Below are positions 6,743-14,001 of a DNA stretch of 28,075 nt, one piece after another (positions within the stretch are counted from its first letter, which is position 1; each line of letters starts with the position of its first letter). Below the pieces are notes generated by a model, which was given only the letters and a program-made list of their open reading frames with translations, did no database searches and was not told where the DNA came from. The stretch is from JAHFRG01 sp036522275 (GTDB lineage: Bacteria; Pseudomonadota; Gammaproteobacteria; Burkholderiales; JAHFRG01), in NCBI GenBank assembly GCA_036522275.1, contig DATDGC010000092.1:1-28075 (forward strand), read 5' to 3'. Both the position numbers and the translations under genes were made by a program.

Positions 6743-7675
6743 CTAACTACCGAGCAGGGTGCCTAGGCTCAAGTCCGTTTCATTCACAAAGTCTACAGCG
6801 GACATTTTCTTGCCGCCCTCCGGCTTCAGCTTGAAGACTTCGATCAGGCCGCCTTGAGCGGTGATGTGGATGCTGTCTAGGCCGATCTCGGATACTTCGC
6901 CCACCTTGCCCTTGACAGCGCCGAAGGTGCGGGAGAAATGCTTGCGCGAATCGAACAACTGGATCTTCTTGCCGGCGAGTGTCGTCCACCCGCCGGGTGC
7001 AGGATTGCAACCGCGGATGAGGTTGTAGATGAAATCTACGTGGTTGTGCCAGTAGATCTTGGCATCCGCATCGCGGCACCAGCCCTCGTAGGAAGCCTGA
7101 CTCTCATCTTGCACCACTTCCCGGTGATTGCCCGCTAGCACCAGATCGGCCGCTTCCAGCATCGCCTGCACACCCATCGGGAACAGGCGATCGAAATAGA
7201 TGCTGCCCAGCGTGTCGTCGGGGCTGATCGGCGTTTCTCTCTGAAGGATTACCGGTCCCTCGTCAAGGCCGTCGTTGGGGCGGAATATGCTGAGGCCGGT
7301 CTTTGTTTCGCCCTTGATGATCGGCCAGTTGATCGAACTGGGTCCGCGGTACTTGGGCAGGAGTGACGGATGGTACTGGATGGTGCCTTTCTTCGGGATG
7401 TTGACGAAGTCCTGCGGGGCGAACTGCAGCACATAGGCCATGATGCCGAGGTCGGCATTAAGCCCTCGCATAGCTTCGTGCGCTTCGCGGCTTTTCAACG
7501 ATGGAAACTGGAATAGCTTTAAGTTCTTCTCCTGCGCGGCAACTTTCAGGGGATCGACCTTAGCTCCCTCTTTCTCCGGCGCGCAGAATACGCCTGCCAC
7601 TTCGTCGCCGCGGGCGAGAAAGGCATTGAGTACCGCCTTGCCAAAATCCTGCTGGCCAATGATGGCGATTTTCAT
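6743..7675 (-). CDS. Stand-alone formyltransferase resembling the hydrolase domain of 10-formyl-THF dehydrogenase
   Basis: A 310-residue formyltransferase-fold protein that closely follows the N-terminal domain of 10-formyltetrahydrofolate dehydrogenase (ALDH1L). Residues 1-200 are the folate-binding Rossmann-like catalytic domain. His102 in YHPSLLPKYRG and Asp138 in NDGLDEG correspond to the catalytic His106 and Asp142 of the rat enzyme. The N-x-H pattern of Fmt and PurN is absent, so neither fits. Residues ~205-305 form an Fmt-like C-terminal domain. The carrier and aldehyde dehydrogenase domains are missing. It is the last gene of the minus-strand series oxc-frc-this gene. Known chemistry for the fold is transfer or hydrolysis of the N10-formyl group. 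In this setting it could link formyl-CoA to 10-formyl-THF, or simply release formate. GGAGGCG precedes the ATG at 7675. Its first codons are duplicated upstream. Confidence 0.87.
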   Translation of the reverse strand: MKIAIIGQQDFGKAVLNAFLARGDEVAGVFCAPEKEGAKVDPLKVAAQEKNLKLFQFPSLKSREAHEAMRGLNADLGIMAYVLQFAPQDFVNIPKKGTIQYHPSLLPKYRGPSSINWPIIKGETKTGLSIFRPNDGLDEGPVILQRETPISPDDTLGSIYFDRLFPMGVQAMLEAADLVLAGNHREVVQDESQASYEGWCRDADAKIYWHNHVDFIYNLIRGCNPAPGGWTTLAGKKIQLFDSRKHFSRTFGAVKGKVGEVSEIGLDSIHITAQGGLIEVFKLKPEGGKKMSAVDFVNETDLSLGTLLGS

Positions 7676-7684
7676 CTCAGACGC
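7643..7684 (-). repeat. 42-bp direct repeat, copy inside the formyltransferase start
   Basis: Identical over 42 bases to 7746-7787, offset 103 bases. This copy holds the authentic start codon (7675) and first codons of the formyltransferase gene. Confidence 0.9.
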
Positions 7685-7778
7685 CTCCCCAGCAAGTTTT
7701 CAGTGAAGGCTCATATCCGCCGCAGGCGGCTGTGATGCCGAAGCTAAAATCCTGCTGGCCAATGATGGCGATTTTCAT
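7677..7778 (-). other. 33-codon leader frame created by a partial duplication
   Basis: Because the 42-bp repeat at 7746-7787 carries the formyltransferase start, a second ATG at 7778 opens a short frame. Its first eleven residues (MKIAIIGQQDF) equal those of the enzyme, and it then runs through unrelated sequence (SFGITAACGGYEPSL and on) to a TGA at 7677-7679. That stop is one base before the true ATG at 7675. The frame is therefore placed like a translationally coupled leader peptide. It may be pure debris from a tandem duplication. AGAGAAG precedes its ATG. Confidence 0.35.
7717..7729. repeat. Short palindrome between the two 42-bp repeats
   Basis: CCGCC (7717-7721) and GGCGG (7725-7729) surround GCA. 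This is a small GC-rich hairpin inside the leader region of the formyltransferase gene. Confidence 0.35.
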
Positions 7779-7787
7779 CTCAGACGC
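7746..7787 (-). repeat. 42-bp direct repeat, upstream copy
   Basis: Second, promoter-proximal copy of the formyltransferase start region. The spacer between the copies is unrelated to the gene, so this is a 5'-end duplication and not a whole-gene one. Confidence 0.9.
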
Positions 7788-7812
7788 TTCTCTGTTTACT
7801 ACTCACGCGTTG

Positions 7813-9072
7813 TTAAGCGGCCTTCTTGGGAGGCGCAGAGAAAGCGCCGGCGCTCTTCAGGCTGGCGATCCTGGCGTCGTCGTAGCCCAGCACTTCTTTT
7901 AGTATCTCTTCGGTATGCTCGCCCAGCAGCGGTGAGCGCTTAATGTCGGCCGGTGAGTCGGACAACTTGATCGGCATGCCGATGTTGTACCAGGTGCCGC
8001 GCTGCGGGTGGTCGAGCTTGACGTACATGTTGCGCAACCTGACGTGCTCGTCGTTCGCAAGGTCCTCGGTGCTCATGATTGGACCACACGGCACGTCGAG
8101 TTCGTTTAGGATTGCCATTAACTCGCGCTTGGTGTAGTTGGACGCGAACTTTTCAATCAGCGCCCACATTTTGCCTTGGTGCTTGCGACGCTCGCTGATG
8201 GTGGCGAATTTCGGGTCCTTGGCCAACGCCTCGCCGCCAATGCGCTTGGCGAGTGCATCCCACACTGCTTCCTGCACCACCACGTAGATGTAATCGTTAG
8301 GTCCACCTGGCTTGCACTTGATTGCGTTGCCGAGCTGGCCGCCGCCGGAGTCGTTGCCGCCCCGCGGCGTCGCCTTAAGCCCCTCGGTGGGTACCGAATA
8401 CTCGGACAGCGTGCCGCGCGTCAGCCGCTGGTGATCGCGCCATTTCACTCGGCACAGGTTCATTACCGAATCCATCATGGCTATCTCCACATACTGCCCT
8501 TTGCCGTTCTTGTTGCGCTGATGCAGCGCGGCGAGGATACCGATCACCAGATGCAGCCCGGTGCCCGAGTCGCCGATCTGGGCTCCGGCCACGAACGGCG
8601 GGCCGTCGGGCGAGCCAGTGGTACTCATCCCACCGCCCATCGCCTGGGCCACGTTCTCGTACGCTTTGAAATCGGCGTAGGGGCCGCTGGAGCCAAAGCC
8701 CTTGATCGACGCCATCACGATGTGCGGGTTGATCTGATTCACTTTTTCCCAGGCGAAGCCCAGGCGGTCGAGCACGCCTGGGCCGAAATTCTCCATCACC
8801 ACGTCGCACTTCTTGAGGAGCTCGATGAATACTTCCTTGCCGACCGGGTTCTTCATGTTCACGGTAATTGAACGCTTGTTGCAGTTGAGCATGGTGAAGT
8901 ACAGGCTGTCGGCGTTGGGCACATCGCGCAGCTGCCCGCGTGTGGCGTCGCCCGCCGGCGACTCGAGCTTGATCACGTCCGCACCGAGCCAGGCCATCAG
9001 CTGCGAGGCGGTAGGCCCCGCCTGCACGTGCGACATGTCAAGAATGCGAATGCCGGACAGTGCTTTATCCAT
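7813..9072 (-). CDS. frc: Formyl-CoA:oxalate CoA-transferase (class III CoA-transferase)
   Basis: A 419-residue CaiB/BaiF-type enzyme that would exchange CoA between formyl-CoA and oxalate in the cytoplasm, giving oxalyl-CoA and formate. Landmarks agree with Oxalobacter Frc: Gln17 in HVQAGPT, the block DSLYFTMLNCNKRSI (residues 55-69), ENFGPGVLDRLGF (94-106), the nucleophile Asp168 in GDSGTGLHL (Asp169 in Oxalobacter), the glycine-rich loop in GGNDSGGGQ and the DVPCGPIMS stretch. The ATG at 9072 follows GAGGAGA. It sits between the ThDP enzyme and the formyltransferase on the same strand, as expected for an oxalate operon. The C-terminus carries a Pro/Lys/Ala tail. Another acid acceptor is possible, because class III transferases change specificity easily. 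Confidence 0.88.
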   Translation of the reverse strand: MDKALSGIRILDMSHVQAGPTASQLMAWLGADVIKLESPAGDATRGQLRDVPNADSLYFTMLNCNKRSITVNMKNPVGKEVFIELLKKCDVVMENFGPGVLDRLGFAWEKVNQINPHIVMASIKGFGSSGPYADFKAYENVAQAMGGGMSTTGSPDGPPFVAGAQIGDSGTGLHLVIGILAALHQRNKNGKGQYVEIAMMDSVMNLCRVKWRDHQRLTRGTLSEYSVPTEGLKATPRGGNDSGGGQLGNAIKCKPGGPNDYIYVVVQEAVWDALAKRIGGEALAKDPKFATISERRKHQGKMWALIEKFASNYTKRELMAILNELDVPCGPIMSTEDLANDEHVRLRNMYVKLDHPQRGTWYNIGMPIKLSDSPADIKRSPLLGEHTEEILKEVLGYDDARIASLKSAGAFSAPPKKAA

Positions 9073-9104
9073 TTTGTCTCCTCACAAAAATAAAAACCTT
9101 GCCC

Positions 9105-9120
9105 CCGCAGGTTTATGCGG
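9105..9120 (-). terminator. Possible attenuator hairpin between oxc and frc
   Basis: Read on the minus strand, CCGCA and TGCGG form a 5-bp stem with a 6-base loop, and a T-rich tract follows about 9 bases later, just before the frc ribosome site. It is weak for a full terminator and could lower downstream expression relative to oxc. Confidence 0.3.
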
Positions 9121-9209
9121 ATAAATGCGAATTATAAATGAATGAGAAGAGGAATGCCTTGCGCGACAAACGAAAATCAACCGTGCCGAGGCGGAACGAG
9201 CCCGGAACC

Positions 9210-10910
9210 CTACTTGTACATGGTCTGGTTCATCGTCCCGCTCGAGTACACTTCGCGGTCGATCACCACGTCTACGAGGGCGGGTCTGCCGGAATCGCGC
9301 GCGTTTTCGAGCGCCAGACGGATTTCCTCGGGCTTGGTTACCCGGATGCCGACGCCGCCCATCGCCTCGGCAAACTTGTCAAAGCGAACGTCCGCAAGCA
9401 CGTTGCCCACGTCGCCGCGCCCCGGGTATTTTCTTTCCTGGCCGTAACGTATCTGGTTCCAAGAGGAGTTATTGCCGATGATGCCGACAAAAGGCAGTTT
9501 GTTTCGCACCATGGTCTCGAAGTCAAAACCAGTGAGTCCAAATGATCCGTCGCCAAACAATACCACCACGTCGCGCTCGGGCTGGGTCAGCTTTGACGCC
9601 AGCGCAAACCCCGTGCCCACACCGAGAGTGCCCAAGGGTCCCGGATCCATCCAGCCGCCGGGTTTCTGCGGCTTGACGATCGAGCCCGAGAACGTCACGA
9701 TGTCGCCGCCATCACCGATATAGACCGTATCTTCCAGCAGAAACTCATTGATCTCATGGCACAGCCGCACCGGATGAATCGGCTTGGTGTTCGCCTTGAT
9801 GATAGCGTCGTTCTTGCCTTTGGTCTTTTCCTCGTCCTCGCGCAGCATCTTGATGAATGGGTCGTGCTTGCGTGCTGTGTCGCCTTTCGAGGCCTCGCAC
9901 ATGGCATTGAGGATCGCGCGAACATTGCCAACCAAGCCGATGTCGAAATCGCGGTTATAGCCGACGTTGCGGTAATCCATGTCGAGAATGATGATCGTCG
10001 CCTTCGGGTTGAGACGCCGACCGTAGCCCATGCGGAAATCAAGCGGCGTGCCCGCTAGGAAGATGAGGTCGGCATTGTCAAAGGCGGTCTTGCGCGACGG
10101 CATGAAGTTATACGGATGGTTCCTCGGCAGCGAGCCGCGCGCCGCGCCGTTGACGTAGATCGGGATGTTGAATTGCCGCGCGAAGCGGTCCATCGCGTCG
10201 TGCGCGCGGCAGGCGCGTGCTTGCGTGCCAAACAGCGCCACTGGACGTTCCGCTTTGGCGATCGCTTCGGCAGCCTTCGCAATCTCGTTGGGGTCGCCCA
10301 AGAACTCGCCCTTGACGCGGAAATTCTTTGGGATGCGAACTTTGGAGGCATCCACCTTGCCGTCAATCACGTCATGGGGGAATTCCAGATAGCCCGGCCC
10401 TGGCGCACCGTTGAACATTTCGCGGATCGCCTGCGACATCATCTCCCCGCAACGCTCGGTAGTCATCACCATCGAGGCGAACTTGCTGATAGGCGTTATC
10501 ATCGGCACGTGGGGAAGGTCCTGCAACGCCCCCATCTTGTACTGCTTGAGGGGGCCACCGCCGCCCAACAGAAGCATCGGGCTCTCGGCGCGAAACGCAT
10601 TAGCCACGCCAGTGACGGCATCGGTAGTACCGGGCCCGGCGGTCACCACTGCGCAGCCGATGCCGCCGGTGATGCGCGCCGCCGCGTCGGCCGCGTGAGC
10701 CGCGACTTGCTCATGACGCACGTCTATGATTTTGATGCCCTCGTCGAGACAGCCGTTATAGATATCAATGATGTGGCCGCCGGAGATGGTGAAGATGTGC
10801 TTCACCCCTTCCTGCTTCAGCATCTTGGCAACGATTTGCCCGCCGCTAATCAACTGCGGCGCAGCCTCTGCCGTGGATTTGACTACGCGTGTTTCGGTGA
10901 CAATTCCCAT
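9210..10910 (-). CDS. ThDP-dependent oxalyl-CoA decarboxylase / 2-hydroxyacyl-CoA lyase-like enzyme
   Basis: A 566-residue thiamine-diphosphate enzyme of the acetolactate synthase superfamily with the three domains in order: Pyr (~20-190), central (~215-340) and PP (~385-550). The ThDP-activating Glu67 is in DVRHEQ, and the metal motif GDG(S)...GNN spans the segment from FGDGSFG to IIGNNSS. Start chosen at 10910 because GGAGA lies seven bases before it. Context (frc, OxlT-like carrier) favours oxalyl-CoA decarboxylase, giving formyl-CoA and CO2. However, the Tyr120-Glu121 pair of Oxalobacter Oxc aligns by eye with Leu129-Gln130 (MGALQDLPHV). This resembles human HACL1 (MGAFQEF as I recall it) and acetolactate synthases more, and the Arg near the Oxc C-terminus is not found. 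A formyl-CoA-producing lyase is a real alternative. Confidence 0.85.
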   Translation of the reverse strand: MGIVTETRVVKSTAEAAPQLISGGQIVAKMLKQEGVKHIFTISGGHIIDIYNGCLDEGIKIIDVRHEQVAAHAADAAARITGGIGCAVVTAGPGTTDAVTGVANAFRAESPMLLLGGGGPLKQYKMGALQDLPHVPMITPISKFASMVMTTERCGEMMSQAIREMFNGAPGPGYLEFPHDVIDGKVDASKVRIPKNFRVKGEFLGDPNEIAKAAEAIAKAERPVALFGTQARACRAHDAMDRFARQFNIPIYVNGAARGSLPRNHPYNFMPSRKTAFDNADLIFLAGTPLDFRMGYGRRLNPKATIIILDMDYRNVGYNRDFDIGLVGNVRAILNAMCEASKGDTARKHDPFIKMLREDEEKTKGKNDAIIKANTKPIHPVRLCHEINEFLLEDTVYIGDGGDIVTFSGSIVKPQKPGGWMDPGPLGTLGVGTGFALASKLTQPERDVVVLFGDGSFGLTGFDFETMVRNKLPFVGIIGNNSSWNQIRYGQERKYPGRGDVGNVLADVRFDKFAEAMGGVGIRVTKPEEIRLALENARDSGRPALVDVVIDREVYSSGTMNQTMYK

Positions 10911-11051
10911 AGCATTCTCCAATATAGTGAGCGCTGGTAAATTGCTCCAGCACAAGCCATGAAGTGTTCATAGCCTTTATAATGAAAGCAGTAAACTCAA
11001 ATTGCCTGGAATATCCCGTGTCGCACCCCGTAGCTAGAACACAGGGAAACC

Positions 11052-11080
11052 TTAACAATTCAATATTTAAACCGTATGAT
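11052..11080 (+). promoter_or_regulatory. Sigma70-type promoter for the Crp/Fnr regulator gene
   Basis: TTAACA (11052-11057) and TATGAT (11075-11080) are separated by exactly 17 bases, and transcription would start near 11087 toward the regulator gene at 11193. Both FNR-type boxes lie downstream of this start, a position suited to repression, so autorepression is likely. The -10 overlaps a minus-strand -10 for the divergent operon. Confidence 0.55.
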
Positions 11081-11081
11081 A
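11076..11081 (-). promoter_or_regulatory. Minus-strand -10 element of a class II FNR-type promoter for oxc
   Basis: On the minus strand this hexamer reads TATCAT. Counting it as -12 to -7 places +1 at 11069 and puts the centre of the FNR-type box 11104-11117 at exactly -41.5, the canonical class II activator position. It would give oxc an untranslated leader of about 159 bases. Confidence 0.55.
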
Positions 11082-11103
11082 GATAATCGTAGCGGTTATA
11101 TCC

Positions 11104-11117
11104 TTGACCAATATCAA
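11104..11117. promoter_or_regulatory. FNR/CRP-family operator box 1
   Basis: TTGAC-CAAT-ATCAA matches the FNR-family consensus TTGAT-N4-ATCAA at all but one position. It begins a 20-base unit repeated 23 bases further on. Spacing to the minus-strand -10 indicates activation of the oxc operon. Confidence 0.7.
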
Positions 11118-11126
11118 TTTTCGCTC

Positions 11127-11140
11127 TTGACCAATGTCAA
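11127..11140. promoter_or_regulatory. FNR/CRP-family operator box 2
   Basis: TTGAC-CAAT-GTCAA is a perfectly symmetric FNR-family site. It lies 23 bases (about two turns) from box 1 and is followed by the same ATTTTCG-type flank, so the pair is a tandem direct repeat that two dimers could occupy on one face. Confidence 0.7.
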
Positions 11141-11192
11141 TTTTCGTCCACGTCCCGGCCCGCACGCGGTTTCCATTGCATAAACGTCATTT

Positions 11193-11810
11193 ATGGCTCT
11201 AGTAGCAAACCACCCTGAAAGAGACATCATCCGCGTTCAGCTCAAGCAAAACGTCGTGCTGAAGCAGATGACAGCGGACGAGATGGTCGAGCTAGAACCC
11301 CATCTGGTCGTGGTGGATTGCCAAAAGGGTGAATGCTTGCTACATCAGGGGGATTTAGAGATGGAGCAGTACTTTATACTCGACGGGATACTTAAACGGG
11401 TGGTGGCGAATAAGCAGGGCAAGCAGATGATCCTGAGCTTTGCCGATGAGCGCAACATGGAAACGAGCTATGCCGCATGGCGGCTCAAGACTCCCGCGCC
11501 ATACAGCATCATGGCCGTCATCAAGGCTCGTGTAGTGAAGCTGCCGCTCCCGCACTGGGCTGAGTTCATGGACCGCCACGTGGATATCAAGCGAGCGTTC
11601 GAGTACGAAGTCATGCACCACATGAGCGAAATCATGGCGCATACCATCACGCTCCACCTGCTCGACGCCCCTGGCCGGGTGCACCGCTTCTTGCGGAAAC
11701 ACCCGGAGCTTTCCGATCGCGTGCCTAAGAAGGAACTCGCCTCGTACCTCAATCTCTCAGCTGAGACGTTGAGCCGGTTGCAGCATGCTGGGAAGATTCA
11801 ACTCAGATAA
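11193..11810 (+). CDS. Crp/Fnr-family transcriptional regulator
   Basis: A 205-residue Crp/Fnr-type regulator: cyclic-nucleotide-binding-like beta roll (~20-125), dimer helix (~130-160) and a C-terminal winged HTH. The recognition helix contains E191-T-L-S194-R195, the E-xx-SR pattern FNR uses to read TTGA half-sites, which agrees with the two TTGAC-type boxes directly upstream. Only two cysteines (in VVDCQKGEC) are present, so it does not carry the four-Cys [4Fe-4S] sensor of FNR, and the signal it senses is unknown. The end is short: the wing stops at GKIQLR, earlier than in most relatives. No strong ribosome site precedes ATG 11193. It is divergent from oxc, and its 3' end overlaps that of the convergent TauE gene by 13 bases. 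Confidence 0.87.
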   Translation: MALVANHPERDIIRVQLKQNVVLKQMTADEMVELEPHLVVVDCQKGECLLHQGDLEMEQYFILDGILKRVVANKQGKQMILSFADERNMETSYAAWRLKTPAPYSIMAVIKARVVKLPLPHWAEFMDRHVDIKRAFEYEVMHHMSEIMAHTITLHLLDAPGRVHRFLRKHPELSDRVPKKELASYLNLSAETLSRLQHAGKIQLR

Positions 11811-12595
11811 TGCCACCCGACCTGCACCACCAGTATCAACGCCATTACCCACAACACCTTTGTTAGCAGCCCTTGATACACCTCGGGATGGATGCGGCTT
11901 TGGATTCGCATGCCGAACAGTAGCGCCGCGACCGAAATGATCGTCAGAGGTGCGGTGGCGATAAGAGTGGTAAGGCCAATCTGGCCGGAGATTCCGAAGG
12001 TCATCGCTTGCGTGGACTTGCCGACCAGGAAGCAGAGGTTGAGGATCTGTGTCATTGCGAGGGTCCCCAAGCCCAGGGCCATGAAGTAAATGACCAACGG
12101 TGGCACGGCCACATTTACCGTTCCCGATAGGAACCCTGCGAGCAAGCCAAACAGCGGCGCCGAAGCACGTGGATGGCGATTAAGCCACGACCAATCGAGT
12201 TTGCGGAAGCGGGCTTGCTGGAGATACACCACGATCATCAATGCGAGCAGCAGCTTTAACGGTTCGGGATCGGCGGCGATGAGAACATGCGTACCGGCGA
12301 CGGTTCCGATCAGCACGTAAACCGCGACAGGCCAATACTTGCCAATGCTCAAGCGCCAGTTTCCCCCCCTGACTATGCTTACCAGGTTGATCACGATATT
12401 CGGAAACAGGGTGGTGAGGATCGCGATCTTGATATCCGTCATCATCGCGATCACCGGTGTGGAAATCACCGGGAAGCCAAAGCCCAGGGTGCCATGGGCG
12501 AGCGCCGCGACGATCATGACGATCATCACGAGAACAAACGACGGCGATGCAAGAAAGGAATCGAGTTGTGGCATGACTTTTCCCGTTGGTGCCAT
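11798..12595 (-). CDS. TauE/SafE-family permease (sulfite/organic anion exporter-like)
   Basis: A 265-residue membrane protein of the TauE/SafE (DUF81) family with about eight hydrophobic segments, including the AHGTLGFGFPVISTPV motif of the first repeat and GLLAGFLSGTVNVAVPPLVIY, the matching motif of the second. Members move sulfite, sulfoacetate or other organic anions across the inner membrane. The start at 12595 follows GGGAG; ATG at 12574 is an alternative. A longer version starting at a TTG within the upstream terminator is unlikely. It stands between the regulator and the OxlT-like carrier gene, so a link to organic-acid traffic is plausible but unproven. Confidence 0.82.
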   Translation of the reverse strand: MAPTGKVMPQLDSFLASPSFVLVMIVMIVAALAHGTLGFGFPVISTPVIAMMTDIKIAILTTLFPNIVINLVSIVRGGNWRLSIGKYWPVAVYVLIGTVAGTHVLIAADPEPLKLLLALMIVVYLQQARFRKLDWSWLNRHPRASAPLFGLLAGFLSGTVNVAVPPLVIYFMALGLGTLAMTQILNLCFLVGKSTQAMTFGISGQIGLTTLIATAPLTIISVAALLFGMRIQSRIHPEVYQGLLTKVLWVMALILVVQVGWHYLS

Positions 12596-12608
12596 CGGGC
12601 TCCCAAAC

Positions 12609-12639
12609 AAAAAGGCAGGGCGCAGACCCTGCCTTTTTT
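12609..12639. terminator. Bidirectional rho-independent terminator
   Basis: GGCAGGG (12614-12620) and CCCTGCC (12627-12633) form a perfect 7-bp GC-rich stem with a 6-base loop, flanked by AAAAA and TTTTTT. On the minus strand it lies about 50-80 bases after the OxlT-like gene's stop and only 13 bases before the TauE start. It therefore ends the carrier transcript or attenuates read-through into the permease gene. Confidence 0.88.
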
Positions 12640-12690
12640 CTGGCTCCGGCCTGAACCAGCGTCAACGCACCTGCGCTGTCAGGCAGCTCG

Positions 12691-14001
12691 CTAGGCCGGT
12701 TGTGCCACTAGACGACCATCAGCTTCTATATGGGCGCTCCGTATCGGCCGCAATACGAACCAAGCCATCAATGCGGCGATGGCGTTCATGATGCTGGCGA
12801 CGATGAACACGGCATGCCAGTTACCGGTCGCTGCCATAAGTATGCTCGAAAATGGCACCAGCAGCGATGCCGTACCCTTCGCGGTGTAGAGCAGCCCCGC
12901 GTTCGCTGCCGCAAATTTGGCCCCAAACGTATCCGTGCAGGTGGAAGGGAATAAACTGTAAATCTCGCCCCAAGCAAAAAACACCAGCCCGGTCAGGAGC
13001 ACGAAGGCCACAGGATCCTGGCCGTATACGTAAAGCGCAAATATGCCTATTGCTTCCAGGCCGAAGGCAATCAGCATGGTCATTTCCCGCCCGATCTGAT
13101 CGGACACCCAGCCGAAGAACGGGCGCGTCAGGCCGTTCAAGATGCGGTCAATCGATAGCGCGAATGTGAGCGCCGGCAAAGTGATGCCCAGCAGGCTCAC
13201 AGGAATGCCGGCAATTTTGAAGTCCTTGGCGATTGGAGCCAACTGTGCCGTTGCCATCAGGCCGCCAGCCGCCACCAGGACAAACATGACGTACATGACC
13301 CAGAACACAGGCTGGCGCAGAAGCTCCAGCGGCCGGTAATCGCGCCGGGTCTGCGGCACCTGCTTGGAGGGCGAAGGAACCGCCGCTTTTTTCGCGACCT
13401 CTGAGCTGGTCACCTGCTGTGGAGACGCCAACCACAAAGACATCAGGACCACGATCACGCCCTGACCAACGCCGAAGTAGAGGAAAGCCGCCTCGTATCC
13501 CATCGTTTTGATGACCGCGGAAATCGGTATGATGGTAAGCGCCGAGCCCATGCCGAAACCCGCCGCGGTAAGACCCGCCGCCAGGCCGCGCCGGTCAGCG
13601 AACCACTTCAGGGCGTTGCCAACACAAGTGCCATAGACGGCGCCAGCGCCGATTCCGCTGATAGCCGCCGCAACGTAAAGCGCCGTGAGCGAGCCGGCGT
13701 TAGAATTCAAGGTCCATCCGATGCCGCATAAAATGCCGCCTACAAGGACCACCAGGCGCGGACCAAAGACGTCAACCAGATATCCCTCAATAGGGACTAG
13801 CCAGGTTTCGGTCAGCACGAAAATCGTGAAGGCCACCTGGATTGCGGCCCTGGTCCAGCCATACTTTTCAGAAATCGGGAGGACGAATAAAGTCCAGCCG
13901 TATTGCAGATTAGCGATCATCACCATGCAGATGATGCCCAAGATGAGTTGCAACCAGCGATAGGAAGCCCCCTTGGCGCCGAGCGTCGTCTGTGGATTCA
14001 T
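12691..14001 (-). CDS. OxlT-like oxalate/formate antiporter (MFS)
   Basis: A 436-residue major facilitator with 12 predicted membrane segments and a central cytoplasmic loop (~195-222). It tracks the Oxalobacter oxalate:formate antiporter OxlT: the NLQYGWTLFV opening, DVFGPR loop, WFADRRGLAAGLTAAGFG segment, and the two charged residues that bind oxalate in OxlT, Arg272 and Lys355. These appear here as Arg293 in LTRPFFGW and Lys375 in YTAKGTAS, with almost the same separation. It would import oxalate (or a related dicarboxylate) in exchange for formate at the inner membrane. GGAGGAG precedes the ATG at 14001. A related monocarboxylate carrier is the main alternative, since the wider OFA family includes such transporters. 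Confidence 0.83.
   Translation of the reverse strand: MNPQTTLGAKGASYRWLQLILGIICMVMIANLQYGWTLFVLPISEKYGWTRAAIQVAFTIFVLTETWLVPIEGYLVDVFGPRLVVLVGGILCGIGWTLNSNAGSLTALYVAAAISGIGAGAVYGTCVGNALKWFADRRGLAAGLTAAGFGMGSALTIIPISAVIKTMGYEAAFLYFGVGQGVIVVLMSLWLASPQQVTSSEVAKKAAVPSPSKQVPQTRRDYRPLELLRQPVFWVMYVMFVLVAAGGLMATAQLAPIAKDFKIAGIPVSLLGITLPALTFALSIDRILNGLTRPFFGWVSDQIGREMTMLIAFGLEAIGIFALYVYGQDPVAFVLLTGLVFFAWGEIYSLFPSTCTDTFGAKFAAANAGLLYTAKGTASLLVPFSSILMAATGNWHAVFIVASIMNAIAALMAWFVLRPIRSAHIEADGRLVAQPA

Noticed and set aside
10116..10940. Long + strand open frame opposite the ThDP enzyme
   Set aside because: Antisense shadow; the composition reflects the codon bias of the real gene on the other strand.
11193..11810. 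A classical oxygen-sensing FNR
   Set aside because: Only two cysteines are present and the N-terminal cluster cysteines are missing, so only the DNA-recognition pattern is FNR-like.
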